Shown: in pieces, positions 1 through 7,686 of the stretch
Position numbering within the stretch: position 1 is the stretch's first letter
Layout of the letters: every line of letters begins with the position of its first letter
Origin: Serinibacter arcticus
Lineage (GTDB): Bacteria; Actinomycetota; Actinomycetes; Actinomycetales; Beutenbergiaceae
DNA length: 64,000 nt
NCBI RefSeq assembly: GCF_004786095.1
Contig: NZ_RHPJ01000003.1
Span: 310,001 to 374,000 of the forward strand
Direction of reading: 5' to 3'
The notes under the pieces: generated by a model
Databases searched by the model: none
What the model saw: only the letters and a program-made list of their open reading frames with translations
Told to the model about the DNA's origin: nothing
Position numbers and translations under genes: made by a program

Positions 1-363
1 CACCAGCTCGAGCTGCGCCCGGTAGAAGGCGAACGTCCGCGGGTTGTAGCCCGAGGAGAGGATGGTCCACATCGCCAGCAGCGCGTGCGCGACGATCAGG
101 CACTCCGCGACGATCACCAGCACGTACGGCAGCAGGTCGCCGCGGTTGGCCGGGTTCAGCAGGAACACCGAGTAGGCGATCGTCCCCAGCGTGGCCAGGA
201 GCACGAGCATCATCAGCGACGGCGACTCGACCGGCGAGGCCGATCGGCGTCGTGTGAGGCGCCTGTCGGCCTCCTGCGCGGCGTCGCGGTCGAGCTCACG
301 CTCGAGGAGGCGGTCGAACGGGGTGCGGGTCGAAGGGTCGGTCGGAAGCGGCGTCGAGGTCAT
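1..363 (-). CDS. Membrane protein, probable family 2 glycosyltransferase (5' part only)
   Basis: Reads leftwards from an ATG at 363 and runs off the window edge, giving the first 121 residues. There is a charged cytoplasmic stretch (about residues 1-46, rich in Arg, Asp and Glu) and then two hydrophobic segments (about 49-69 and 78-103) joined by a short loop containing NPANRGDLLP. After these come SSGYNPRTFAFYRAQLEL. This arrangement resembles the N-terminus of actinobacterial membrane-embedded GT2 (cellulose-synthase-like) enzymes, but the catalytic domain lies outside the window, so the family call is inference. It is divergent from the M3 peptidase gene. Confidence 0.5.
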   Translation of the reverse strand, partial: MTSTPLPTDPSTRTPFDRLLERELDRDAAQEADRRLTRRRSASPVESPSLMMLVLLATLGTIAYSVFLLNPANRGDLLPYVLVIVAECLIVAHALLAMWTILSSGYNPRTFAFYRAQLELV

Positions 364-623
364 GACGATCCTGCCCGGGTCGGGTACGGGGGTGGGCGAG
401 GGCGGATCACCGTCGACGAAGCCGCCGATGATGCGCGCTGGCGGCGGTGCCGAGGTGCGTCCCGGGGGGGACGCGTCACGTGGTGCGGTGACCACCGTGA
501 CAGGGCCACCGCAGCGTCACCCTTGGGTTGCACGTGTGCCGGACTGTGGCGACCTCAGGTCTTGCACAGGACTGTCAGGCACCGGCTCCGCGACCATCCC
601 CGGACGGCAGGCAAGATGGAGTC

Positions 624-2723
624 ATGGTTCCTCACGCACCCGCGCCCCTCGATCCGAGCAACCCGTTCGCCGCGCCCTCGACGCTCGACCACGGGCTGCC
701 GCCGCTGACCGAGATCCGGCTGGAGCACTTCCGCCCGGCGATCGAGGCGGGCTTCGCGCAGCAGCGCGCCGAGTGGGAGACGATCGCCACCGATCCCGCG
801 CCCGCGACCTTCGTCAACACGGTCGAGGCCCTCGAGCACTCCGGCGAGCTGCTGACCCGCGCGCTCCACGTCTTCTACGTCTACACCTCCTCGCTCGGCG
901 GCGAGGAGCTCGACGCGATCGCGGCCGACGTCGCCCCGGCGCTCGCGGCCCACGGTGACGCGTTCCGGCTCGACCCTCGCCTGTTCGCCCGCTACCTCGC
1001 GGTCGAGGCCGCCGAGCCCGACCTCGAGGGCGAGTTCGCCTACCTCCTGCAGCAGCTGATCAAGGACGCCCGTCGCGCCGGCGTCGACCTGGGCGAGACC
1101 GAGCAGGACCGGCTCCGCGCCCTCAACGGTGAGCTCACGAGCCTGGAGACGCTGTTCGGCCAGCAGGTCGTGGCCGGGATGAAGCACGCGGCCGTGCCGG
1201 TCACCGACCCCGCGCTGCTCGCGGGGCTGTCCGACGGCGACCGCGCCGCCCTCGCGCAGACCGCGACCGACCGCGGCAGCGACGCCGACCACCTCGTCAC
1301 CCTGATCCTGCCGACGTCGCAGCCGATCCTCGTGGACGCCACCAGCCGCGAGCTTCGCGCCCGGGTGCAGGAGTCCTCCACGAGCCGGGGCACCGGCGTC
1401 GACCCCGACTCCGACACCCGCCCCACGATCCTCGCGCTGGCCCGCAAGCGCGCCGAGCGCGCCCAGCTCCTGGGATTCCCGCACCACGCGGCCTACGTGG
1501 CGGCCGACGGCACCGCCGGGACGAGCGAGGCGGTGATGGGCATGCTGAACCAGCTCGCCCCCGCCGCCGCGCGCAACGCGCGCGCCGAGGCGGCCGAGCT
1601 CGACGCGGAGCTCGCCTCCGACGTCGGCGCGCAGGGTGGCGACGACGGCGACGTCACGCTCACGGCCGCCGACTGGCGCCACTACGCGGAGAAGGTCCGC
1701 CGCACGCGCTACGACGTCGACATGGCCGGTCTCCGGCCCTACTTCGAGCTCGAGCGGGTCCTGGTGGACGGCGTCTTCTGGACGGCCACGCAGCTGTACG
1801 GCATCACCTTCGTCGAGCGCCCCGACCTGCCGACCTACGCGGACGGCATGCGGGTGTGGGAGGTGCTCGACTCCGACGGGTCCTCGCGCGGCCTGTTCCT
1901 GGGCGACTACTGGGCCCGCGAGGGCAAGCGCGGCGGGGCGTGGATGACGAGCTTCGTCAACCAGTCCCGGCTCAAGGGGACGCACGCCGTCGTCACCAAC
2001 ACGCTCAACGTGCCGCGACCGCCCGCGGGGGAGCCGACGCTCCTGACGTGGGACGAGGTCATCACCACGTTCCACGAGTTCGGTCACGCGCTGCACGGCC
2101 TGCTCTCCGACGTCCACCTCCCCTCGCTCTCGGGCACGGCCGTGCCCCGCGACTTCGTCGAGTACCCCTCGCAGGTGAACGAGATGTGGGCCACCCACCC
2201 CGACGTCATGGCGCGGTACGCGCGCCACCACCTCACGGGTGAGCAGCTCGACGGTGACGTCATCGCCCGCCTGCGCGAGGCGGCGAGCTACGGCGAGGGC
2301 TTCGCGACCGCGGAGTACCTCGGCGCCGCGCTGCTGGACCAGGCGTGGCACCACCTGGCGCCCGACGACGTCCCGACCGACCCCGCCGACGTCGTCGCGT
2401 TCGAGGAGCGTGCGCTCGAGGCCGCGGGCCTCCGCCTCGACCTCGTCCCGCCGCGCTACCGCTCGACGTACTTCAACCACACCTTCGGTGGCGGCTACGA
2501 CGCCGGCTACTACTCCTACATCTGGAGCGAGGTGCTCGACGCCGACACGCAGGCCTGGTTCGAGGAGGGCGAGAACGGTGGGCTCGAGGCCGCTCGCGGC
2601 CGCCGGTTCCGGGACGTCCTGCTCTCGCGGGGGCACAGCGCCGATCCGCTCTCGTTCTACCGCGAGCTGCGCGGTCGCGACGCCGACATCACGCCCCTGC
2701 TCGTCCGTCGGGGCCTCCAGTGA
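624..2723 (+). CDS. M3 family zinc metallopeptidase (oligopeptidase A / Dcp-like)
   Basis: A 699-residue protein, typical length for M3A oligopeptidases, which cut short cytosolic peptides. The zinc motif HEFGHALHG starts at about residue 484 (HEXXH), followed by the conserved stretch FVEYPSQVNEMWA that supplies the third ligand region. The C-terminal YYSYIWSEVLDAD block is also family-typical. ATG 624 is chosen because the reading frame upstream lacks family similarity. A weak CAAGAT box lies exactly 6 nt before it, so the message may be leaderless. It overlaps the downstream M20 gene by four bases (GTGA), suggesting co-transcription of two peptide-degrading enzymes. Dcp and PrlC/OpdA types cannot be told apart from sequence reading alone. 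Confidence 0.93.
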   Translation: MVPHAPAPLDPSNPFAAPSTLDHGLPPLTEIRLEHFRPAIEAGFAQQRAEWETIATDPAPATFVNTVEALEHSGELLTRALHVFYVYTSSLGGEELDAIAADVAPALAAHGDAFRLDPRLFARYLAVEAAEPDLEGEFAYLLQQLIKDARRAGVDLGETEQDRLRALNGELTSLETLFGQQVVAGMKHAAVPVTDPALLAGLSDGDRAALAQTATDRGSDADHLVTLILPTSQPILVDATSRELRARVQESSTSRGTGVDPDSDTRPTILALARKRAERAQLLGFPHHAAYVAADGTAGTSEAVMGMLNQLAPAAARNARAEAAELDAELASDVGAQGGDDGDVTLTAADWRHYAEKVRRTRYDVDMAGLRPYFELERVLVDGVFWTATQLYGITFVERPDLPTYADGMRVWEVLDSDGSSRGLFLGDYWAREGKRGGAWMTSFVNQSRLKGTHAVVTNTLNVPRPPAGEPTLLTWDEVITTFHEFGHALHGLLSDVHLPSLSGTAVPRDFVEYPSQVNEMWATHPDVMARYARHHLTGEQLDGDVIARLREAASYGEGFATAEYLGAALLDQAWHHLAPDDVPTDPADVVAFEERALEAAGLRLDLVPPRYRSTYFNHTFGGGYDAGYYSYIWSEVLDADTQAWFEEGENGGLEAARGRRFRDVLLSRGHSADPLSFYRELRGRDADITPLLVRRGLQ

Positions 2724-4078
2724 GCGCCGCGACCGGCGTCGGCACGGGATCCGGCGCGGACGAGCGCACGCCGTCGCTCATGGAGACCGAGGCCGTCCGC
2801 ATCTGCCGCGAGCTGATCCGGATCGACTCCTCCAACTACGGCGACGGCAGCGGACCCGGCGAGCGGGCCGCGGCCGAGCACGTGATGACCGAGCTGACCG
2901 ACGTCGGCTACGACCCCGTGCTGGTGGAGTCCGAGCCCGGCCGCGCCACGGTCCTGCTGCGCATCGACGGTGAGGACTCCTCGCGCCCCGCGCTGGTGCT
3001 GCACGGGCACACCGACGTCGTGCCCGCCGAGGCGAGCGACTGGAAGATGGACCCGTTCGGCGGCGAGGAGATGGACGGCCTCATCTGGGGTCGCGGCGCC
3101 GTCGACATGAAGGACATGGACGCGATGATGCTCGCCGTCCTGCGCGAGATGAAGCGCGCCGGCCGCAAGCCTCCCCGCGACCTCGCGGTGGCGTTCTTCG
3201 CGGACGAGGAGGCCGGCGGCCGGCTCGGGTCGCACTGGGCGGTCGACAACCACCCGGAGTTCTTCGCGGGCGCCTCGCAGGCGATCAGCGAGGTCGGCGG
3301 GTTCTCGGTCGAGATCGACGGTCGCCGCGCCTACCTGCTGCAGACCGCCGAGAAGGGGCTCGCCTGGCTGCGGCTCGTGGCCGACGGGACGGCGCAGCAC
3401 GGCTCCCAGGTCAGCGTCGACAACGCCCTGGTCCGGCTCGCCGGCGCCGTCGCGCGCATCGGCGCCCACTCCTGGCCGCAGGACCTCACGCCGACGGTCC
3501 GCGAGCTGCTCGACGGCGTCGCCGACCTCTCGGGGACGACGTGGCACGAGGAGGACCCCGCGTCCATCCACGCGCTCGTGGCCTCGCTCGGTTCGGCGAG
3601 CAAGTTCGTCGGCGCCACGCTCGCGACGACGACCAACCCCACGCAGCTCGACGCCGGCTACAAGGCCAACGTCGTGCCGTCGCAGGCGAGCGCCGTGGTC
3701 GACCTGCGCTTCCTCCCCGGCCGCGAGGACGAGGCGATGGCCACGCTGCGCGAGCTGGCGGGCGAGGGCGTGCGCATCGAGCCGATCACGACCGACATCG
3801 GTCTCGAGGCGCCGTTCAGCGGCGACCTCGTGGACGCGATGGTCGCCTCGATCGACGCCGAGGACCCCGGTGCGCGGGTGCTGCCGTACATGCTGTCGGG
3901 CGGCACGGACAACAAGGCGCTGTCGCTGCTGGGCATCGAGGGCTACGGGTTCGCGCCCCTGCGGCTTCCCGCGGACCTCGACTTCGCCGGGATGTTCCAC
4001 GGCGTGGACGAGCGGGTGCCGGTCGACGCCGTGCAGTTCGGCACGCGGGTCCTGGACCGGCTGCTGCGGGACTGCTGA
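2720..4078 (+). CDS. M20/M25/M40 family metallo-hydrolase (dipeptidase/deacylase-like)
   Basis: 452 residues from a GTG overlapping the M3 stop codon. Di-zinc features are visible: HGHTDVVP (ligands His97 and Asp99), GRGAVDMKDMD (bridging Asp129), and FFADEEAGG with the catalytic Glu pair at 163-164. The middle part fits the M20 dimerisation domain. An in-frame ATG at 2780 is an alternative start that would remove a low-complexity 20-residue leader. The family includes carboxypeptidases, dipeptidases and acyl-amino-acid deacylases, and the substrate cannot be set from sequence. Translational coupling to the M3 oligopeptidase suggests a joint role in finishing peptide breakdown. Confidence 0.92.
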   Translation: MSAATGVGTGSGADERTPSLMETEAVRICRELIRIDSSNYGDGSGPGERAAAEHVMTELTDVGYDPVLVESEPGRATVLLRIDGEDSSRPALVLHGHTDVVPAEASDWKMDPFGGEEMDGLIWGRGAVDMKDMDAMMLAVLREMKRAGRKPPRDLAVAFFADEEAGGRLGSHWAVDNHPEFFAGASQAISEVGGFSVEIDGRRAYLLQTAEKGLAWLRLVADGTAQHGSQVSVDNALVRLAGAVARIGAHSWPQDLTPTVRELLDGVADLSGTTWHEEDPASIHALVASLGSASKFVGATLATTTNPTQLDAGYKANVVPSQASAVVDLRFLPGREDEAMATLRELAGEGVRIEPITTDIGLEAPFSGDLVDAMVASIDAEDPGARVLPYMLSGGTDNKALSLLGIEGYGFAPLRLPADLDFAGMFHGVDERVPVDAVQFGTRVLDRLLRDC

Positions 4079-4100
4079 CGGACGGCCGGGGAGGGGGACG

Positions 4101-4319
4101 TCAGAGGGTGGAGGCGACGCGAAGGACCTTGCGTCGCAGCCACACCTTGCGGGTCCCGCCGATGTAGAGGCGGCTGCGGGCGAGCTCCCAGCGGCCGTAC
4201 TCGGCCTCGTCGGTCAGGAGCTTGCGGACGTCACCGCCCGAGGTGGTGCGCGGCAGGGTGAGCACGCGGAACTCGTAGGTCGTGCGGCCGGCTGCTGGTG
4301 CTCTCACCTCGGTGCTCAC
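4101..4319 (-). CDS. DUF5703 family protein
   Basis: 72 residues from a GTG at 4319, with AAGGAG just upstream. The body reads TYEFRVLTLPRTTS, then EYGRWELARSRLYIGG and RKVWLRRKVLRV: a small, strongly basic actinobacterial domain of unknown function that I recognise as DUF5703. In related genomes it also sits beside an M20 hydrolase. It converges on the M20 gene with 22 bp between the two stop codons. GTG 4307 (four codons in) is an alternative start. The function is unknown. Many Arg and Trp residues and the lack of membrane segments fit a cytosolic nucleic-acid- or protein-binding role, which is speculation. Confidence 0.75.
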   Translation of the reverse strand: MSTEVRAPAAGRTTYEFRVLTLPRTTSGGDVRKLLTDEAEYGRWELARSRLYIGGTRKVWLRRKVLRVASTL

Positions 4320-4368
4320 GCTCCTTCGGGATCGATGGTCGTCCGTGCCATTGTGCCCCAGGCCGCGA

Positions 4369-4374
4369 TACGGT
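4369..4374 (+). promoter_or_regulatory. -10 box TACGGT of a leaderless transcript
   Basis: TACGGT ends exactly 6 nt before ATG 4381, the spacing that puts transcription start on the start codon. No Shine-Dalgarno sequence precedes the ATG. Confidence 0.6.
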
Positions 4375-4380
4375 TGCCGC

Positions 4381-4641
4381 ATGTCAACCGATCCGCGCGC
4401 CGCGCTCGACCGCCTCGTCGCGGCCTTCGAATCCCACCTCGAGGCGGCTCGTTCCAGCCGTGACCCCGACGCCGCGACCGTGGTCGACTCGGCCGGAACC
4501 CTGGCCGACGCCTTCGACACCTACGACGACGCGCTCTTCACCGCCTACGGCGTCGACACGCCGTTCGACGTCTACGACGAGGACGACGACGACGACTTCG
4601 ACGAGGACGACGACGAGGACGCGGACGACACCGACGACTGA
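4381..4641 (+). CDS. Small acidic protein (actinobacterial 'primosomal protein'-type annotation)
   Basis: 86 residues starting MSTDPRAALDRLVAAFESHL. The N-terminal 55 residues look helical, and the last 24 are almost all Asp/Glu. Relatives in actinobacteria are often labelled 'primosomal protein', but I see no DnaT, PriA or PriB feature, so that label should not be read as a function. The acidic tail could be a nucleic-acid-mimic or a protein-binding tail (inference). It is probably leaderless (TACGGT box 6 nt upstream), divergent from the DUF5703 gene, and ends at a strong terminator shared with the converging aldo/keto reductase gene. Confidence 0.75.
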   Translation: MSTDPRAALDRLVAAFESHLEAARSSRDPDAATVVDSAGTLADAFDTYDDALFTAYGVDTPFDVYDEDDDDDFDEDDDEDADDTDD

Positions 4642-4675
4642 GCGGTCCGACCGGCCGCGAGGCCGCACCCGATGC

Positions 4676-4706
4676 ACGACCCCGGAGCGAACCGCTCCGG
4701 GGTCGT
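4676..4706. terminator. Bidirectional intrinsic terminator
   Basis: A 14-bp perfect GC-rich stem with a 3-nt loop, followed by TTCCTC. It lies between the converging acidic-protein and aldo/keto reductase genes and can serve both. Confidence 0.8.
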
Positions 4707-4714
4707 TCCTCGTC

Positions 4715-5689
4715 TCAGCGCCGCTCGGGGTAGCCGATCTCGGGCGCCGTGACCTCGTCCAGCACCGAGCGGATCTCCGGGGGCAGCGCGCCCTCCTCGC
4801 CCGAGACGAGCGAGACGACCGCCTCGAGCTGCGCGGCCGTCCGCGGTCCGACGACGGCGGAGGTCACGCCGGGCGCGTCCCTCGCCCACGCCAGGGCCAC
4901 CTCGGCGGCGGTGCGGCCGAGCCCGTCGGCCGCCGTCGCCACGGCCTCGACGACGCGGGCGGCGCCGTCGGTCAGGTACGGCTCGACGAACCCGCGCAGG
5001 TGCGCGGACGCGGCGCGCGAGTCGGCGGGACGCGCGCGACGGTACTTCCCGGTCAGCACACCTCGACCGAGCGCCGACCAGCCGATGACGCCGAGGCCGA
5101 GCCCCGCGGAGGCGGGAAGCACCTCGCGCTCGGCGCCGCGCGCGAGCAGCGAGTACTCCACCTGCGTGGCGGCGAGCGGCAGCCCGGCGGCGGCGGCGAG
5201 GGTCGCGAGGTGCGCCGTCGACCAGCCGGGGTAGTTGGAGACGCCCACGTAGCGCGCGCGTCCGGACCGGACGGCGATCTCGAGGGCGGACAGCGTCTCG
5301 GCGGCGGGGGTGACGTCGTCGGGCACCTGCACCAGCCACAGGTCGAGGCGGTCGGTGCCCAGGCGTCGGAGGCTGGCGTCCAGGTCGTCCAGGAGCGCCC
5401 CGCGGCCGGCGCTGATCCGGACGCCGTGCTCGCCGCGTCGCACGCCGGACTTCCCGCACAGCACGATCTCGTCGCGCACCCCGAGGTCGGCGACCACGCT
5501 GCCGAGCGTCTCCTCGGCCACCCCGTCGCCGTAGGAGCCGGCCGTGTCCAGGAGCGTCCCCCCGGCGTCGAGGAACGTCTCGAGCAGGACGCGGGCCTCG
5601 TGCTCGTCGGTGTCGCGCCCCCACGTCATGGTGCCGAGGCCGACGGGGGAGGTGACGAGGCCGCTCGATCCGGCACGGCGAGGCTGCAT
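4715..5689 (-). CDS. Aldo/keto reductase family protein with altered catalytic tetrad
   Basis: 324 residues with an AKR (beta/alpha)8 layout. The usual tetrad would be Asp-Tyr-Lys-His. Here Asp48 and Tyr53 (LLDTAGSYGDG) and Lys80 (LCGKSG) are present, but the His position in DLWLVQVPD is Gln121. VGVSNYPGW and the C-terminal nucleotide-binding region are conserved. An NADPH-dependent oxidoreductase role is the family expectation, and the Gln substitution could shift or weaken carbonyl reduction. The start ATG has TACCCT exactly 6 nt upstream (leaderless). The gene is divergent from uppP with only 34 bp between the start codons. Confidence 0.9.
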   Translation of the reverse strand: MQPRRAGSSGLVTSPVGLGTMTWGRDTDEHEARVLLETFLDAGGTLLDTAGSYGDGVAEETLGSVVADLGVRDEIVLCGKSGVRRGEHGVRISAGRGALLDDLDASLRRLGTDRLDLWLVQVPDDVTPAAETLSALEIAVRSGRARYVGVSNYPGWSTAHLATLAAAAGLPLAATQVEYSLLARGAEREVLPASAGLGLGVIGWSALGRGVLTGKYRRARPADSRAASAHLRGFVEPYLTDGAARVVEAVATAADGLGRTAAEVALAWARDAPGVTSAVVGPRTAAQLEAVVSLVSGEEGALPPEIRSVLDEVTAPEIGYPERR

Positions 5690-5695
5690 CGCCTC

Positions 5696-5701
5696 AGGGT
5701 A
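5696..5701 (-). promoter_or_regulatory. -10 box TACCCT (minus strand) for the aldo/keto reductase gene
   Basis: Read on the minus strand, TACCCT is followed by 6 nt and then ATG 5689. It lies only 10 bp from the oppositely facing uppP -10 box. Confidence 0.6.
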
Positions 5702-5711
5702 CGTGCCCGCT

Positions 5712-5717
5712 TACGCT
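5712..5717 (+). promoter_or_regulatory. -10 box TACGCT for uppP
   Basis: TACGCT, then 6 nt, then GTG 5724. There is no ribosome binding site, consistent with a leaderless mRNA. Confidence 0.6.
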
Positions 5718-5723
5718 GGGCCG

Positions 5724-6593
5724 GTGACGTGGTGGGAAGCAATCGTGCTCGGAATCGTTCAAGGCCTCACGGAGTTCCTGCCGGTCTCCTCGAGCGCGCA
5801 CCTGCGCGTGGTGGGGGCGCTGATGCTCGACGGTCAGGACGTCGGGGCGACGTTCACGGCGATCACCCAGATCGGCACCGAGCTCGCCGTCCTCATCTAC
5901 TTCCGCCACACGATCGTCCAGGTCGTGCGCCGGTGGTGGGCGACGCTGCCCGAGATCCGGGCGGGCGGGCGGTGGCGCAACCCGCTGCGCCTGGCCGATC
6001 CCGACGCCCGCATGGGCTGGCTGATCATCATCGGCTCGCTGCCGATCGTCGTGCTGGGCGTGCTGTTCCAGGACGCCATCGAGGGCGCGCTGCGCGATCT
6101 CCGCTTCACCGTCTTCACGCTCGCGTTCTTCGCCGTGCTGCTGTGGGCGGCGGATCGCTGGGGACGTCAGGTCAAGTCGCTGAAGGTGCTCGACGGCCGC
6201 GACGGCATCGCGTTCGGTCTCGCGCAGGCGATGGCGCTGATCCCCGGCGTGTCCCGCTCGGGCGGCACCATCACGGCGGGCCTCGCGATGGGGTACACCC
6301 GCGAGGCGGCGGCCCGCTACTCCTTCCTGCTCGCGGTCCCGGCCGTGCTCGGATCGGGCTTCTACCAGCTCGCCAAGGCGATCGGCGGGCACAGCGACGG
6401 CGGACTCGTGGTGAGCGGGGGAGCGACGCTCCTGGCGACGGCGGCAGCGTTCGTCGTCGGCTTCGTCGTCATCATCGGCTTCCTCAAGATCGTCTCGAGC
6501 CGCGGCTACCTGCCGTTCGTGATCTACCGCCTGGTGCTCGCCGGCGTGCTCGCGATCCTGCTGCTGACCGGGACGCTCAGCCCGACCGTCTGA
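5724..6593 (+). CDS. uppP: Undecaprenyl-diphosphate phosphatase
   Basis: 289 residues from GTG 5724. A polytopic membrane enzyme that dephosphorylates undecaprenyl-PP to recycle the lipid carrier for peptidoglycan and other envelope polymers (bacitracin resistance family, BacA/UppP). Both signatures are visible: QGLTEFLPVSSSAH at residues 13-26 and PGVSRSGGTIT with the key Arg at about 178. Hydrophobic segments cover most of the C-terminal half. An in-frame GTG at 5703 is possible, but the TACGCT box 6 nt before 5724 argues for 5724. It is followed by the converging corA-like gene after only 11 bp. Confidence 0.96.
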   Translation: MTWWEAIVLGIVQGLTEFLPVSSSAHLRVVGALMLDGQDVGATFTAITQIGTELAVLIYFRHTIVQVVRRWWATLPEIRAGGRWRNPLRLADPDARMGWLIIIGSLPIVVLGVLFQDAIEGALRDLRFTVFTLAFFAVLLWAADRWGRQVKSLKVLDGRDGIAFGLAQAMALIPGVSRSGGTITAGLAMGYTREAAARYSFLLAVPAVLGSGFYQLAKAIGGHSDGGLVVSGGATLLATAAAFVVGFVVIIGFLKIVSSRGYLPFVIYRLVLAGVLAILLLTGTLSPTV

Positions 6594-6604
6594 CCGCGGG
6601 ATGG

Positions 6605-7657
6605 CTACAGCCAGCCCGACCGCTTGAACAGGCGCTGCAGACCGACCACGAGCACGAGGATCACGCCCAGCACCGTGGGGTAGCCCCAGTGCCACGTGAG
6701 CTCGGGCATCCAGTCGAAGTTCATGCCGTAGATCCCGGTGATCGACGTCGGCACGGCCGCCAGCGCCGCGTAGGCGGAGATCTTGCGCATGTCGGTGTTC
6801 TGGCGCACCTGGACCATGGTCAGCTGCGCCGTCAGCATGTCGCCGAGGAGCCGGTCGTCCGTCTCCAGCGCCTCGGCGACGCGGCGAAACCCCTGCTCCA
6901 GCCGCTCCAGGTGCGCCAGCGCGGCGGCGTCGAGACGGGACGAGCTCCCACCGTCGTCGCCGTCGGACCCGCCGTCGTCGTCCTCGTCACCCCGGTCGTC
7001 GGCGTCGGTGACCAGCGTCAGCCGGTTGATGACCGGCAGCACGTGTCGCCGGGCGTCGGCGATCGCGCGCTTGAGCCGGTAGATCCGGGTCACGTTGGTG
7101 TCGCTGGAGGAGTCGGAGAACACGTCCTCCTCGAGGGCCGCCGTCCGGGCGGTGACGGCGTCGCTCAGCGCCGTGACGTGCTCGAGCGCGAGCGTCAGCA
7201 GGGAGCGGGCGACCACGTAGGTGCCCCGGCGCTTCGCGGGCGGGAGTGCTCGGACCCGCGCGAGGAGCCGTTCGATCACCCGGGGGTCGCGCGCCGCCGT
7301 CAGCACGCGGTCGTGCCGTGCCACCAGGTGCACGATCTCGGACGTGACGGGGTCCTCGCCCTCGTCCAGGGAGAGCAGGGCCACCCGCAGCGCCACGGTG
7401 TCGTCGCTGAGCGAACCGTTCGGGTGCGCGGCGAGCACCGTGTCGGTCGCGCGACGCAGGGCGTCCTCGCCCTCCGACGCGAGTCCGGTCTCGGCGAGCG
7501 CCTCGATCATCGCGTCGTGCCACCGCTCGCGGTCGGGCGGCAGCACCTCGACCACCCAGCGTTCGCGCGCCCCCTCCCAGGCGGCGTCGGGGGCGGGGTG
7601 GTCCCCACCCCGCTCGAGCAGCTCGCCGTCGGCCGTCAGTCGGTACTCGGTGCGCAC
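6605..7657 (-). CDS. CorA-like divalent cation transporter
   Basis: 350 residues from a GTG at 7657. CorA proteins form homopentameric Mg2+/Co2+ channels. The C-terminus shows the signature YGMNFDWMPEL between two hydrophobic segments and ends with a basic FKRSGWL. The N-terminal two thirds is the cytosolic funnel. An acidic, Gly/Ser-rich insertion of about 22 residues (roughly nt 6943-7011) interrupts the long stalk helix region. The in-frame extension upstream of 7657 overlaps mshC and is not supported. A CACGAT hexamer lies 6 nt before the GTG, a weak leaderless-type box. Divergent from mshC. Confidence 0.88.
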   Translation of the reverse strand: MRTEYRLTADGELLERGGDHPAPDAAWEGARERWVVEVLPPDRERWHDAMIEALAETGLASEGEDALRRATDTVLAAHPNGSLSDDTVALRVALLSLDEGEDPVTSEIVHLVARHDRVLTAARDPRVIERLLARVRALPPAKRRGTYVVARSLLTLALEHVTALSDAVTARTAALEEDVFSDSSSDTNVTRIYRLKRAIADARRHVLPVINRLTLVTDADDRGDEDDDGGSDGDDGGSSSRLDAAALAHLERLEQGFRRVAEALETDDRLLGDMLTAQLTMVQVRQNTDMRKISAYAALAAVPTSITGIYGMNFDWMPELTWHWGYPTVLGVILVLVVGLQRLFKRSGWL

Positions 7658-7674
7658 GCCCCCATCGTGCTCGG

Positions 7675-7680
7675 TAAACT
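7675..7680 (+). promoter_or_regulatory. -10 box TAAACT for mshC
   Basis: TAAACT, 6 nt, GTG 7687: leaderless arrangement with no Shine-Dalgarno. Confidence 0.65.
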
Positions 7681-7686
7681 CGACGC

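Noticed and set aside
476-500. Imperfect palindrome (TCACGTGG / CCACCGTGA) in the divergent region before the M3 peptidase
   Set aside because: One arm has an extra base and there is no nearby promoter element to anchor it; too weak to call an operator.
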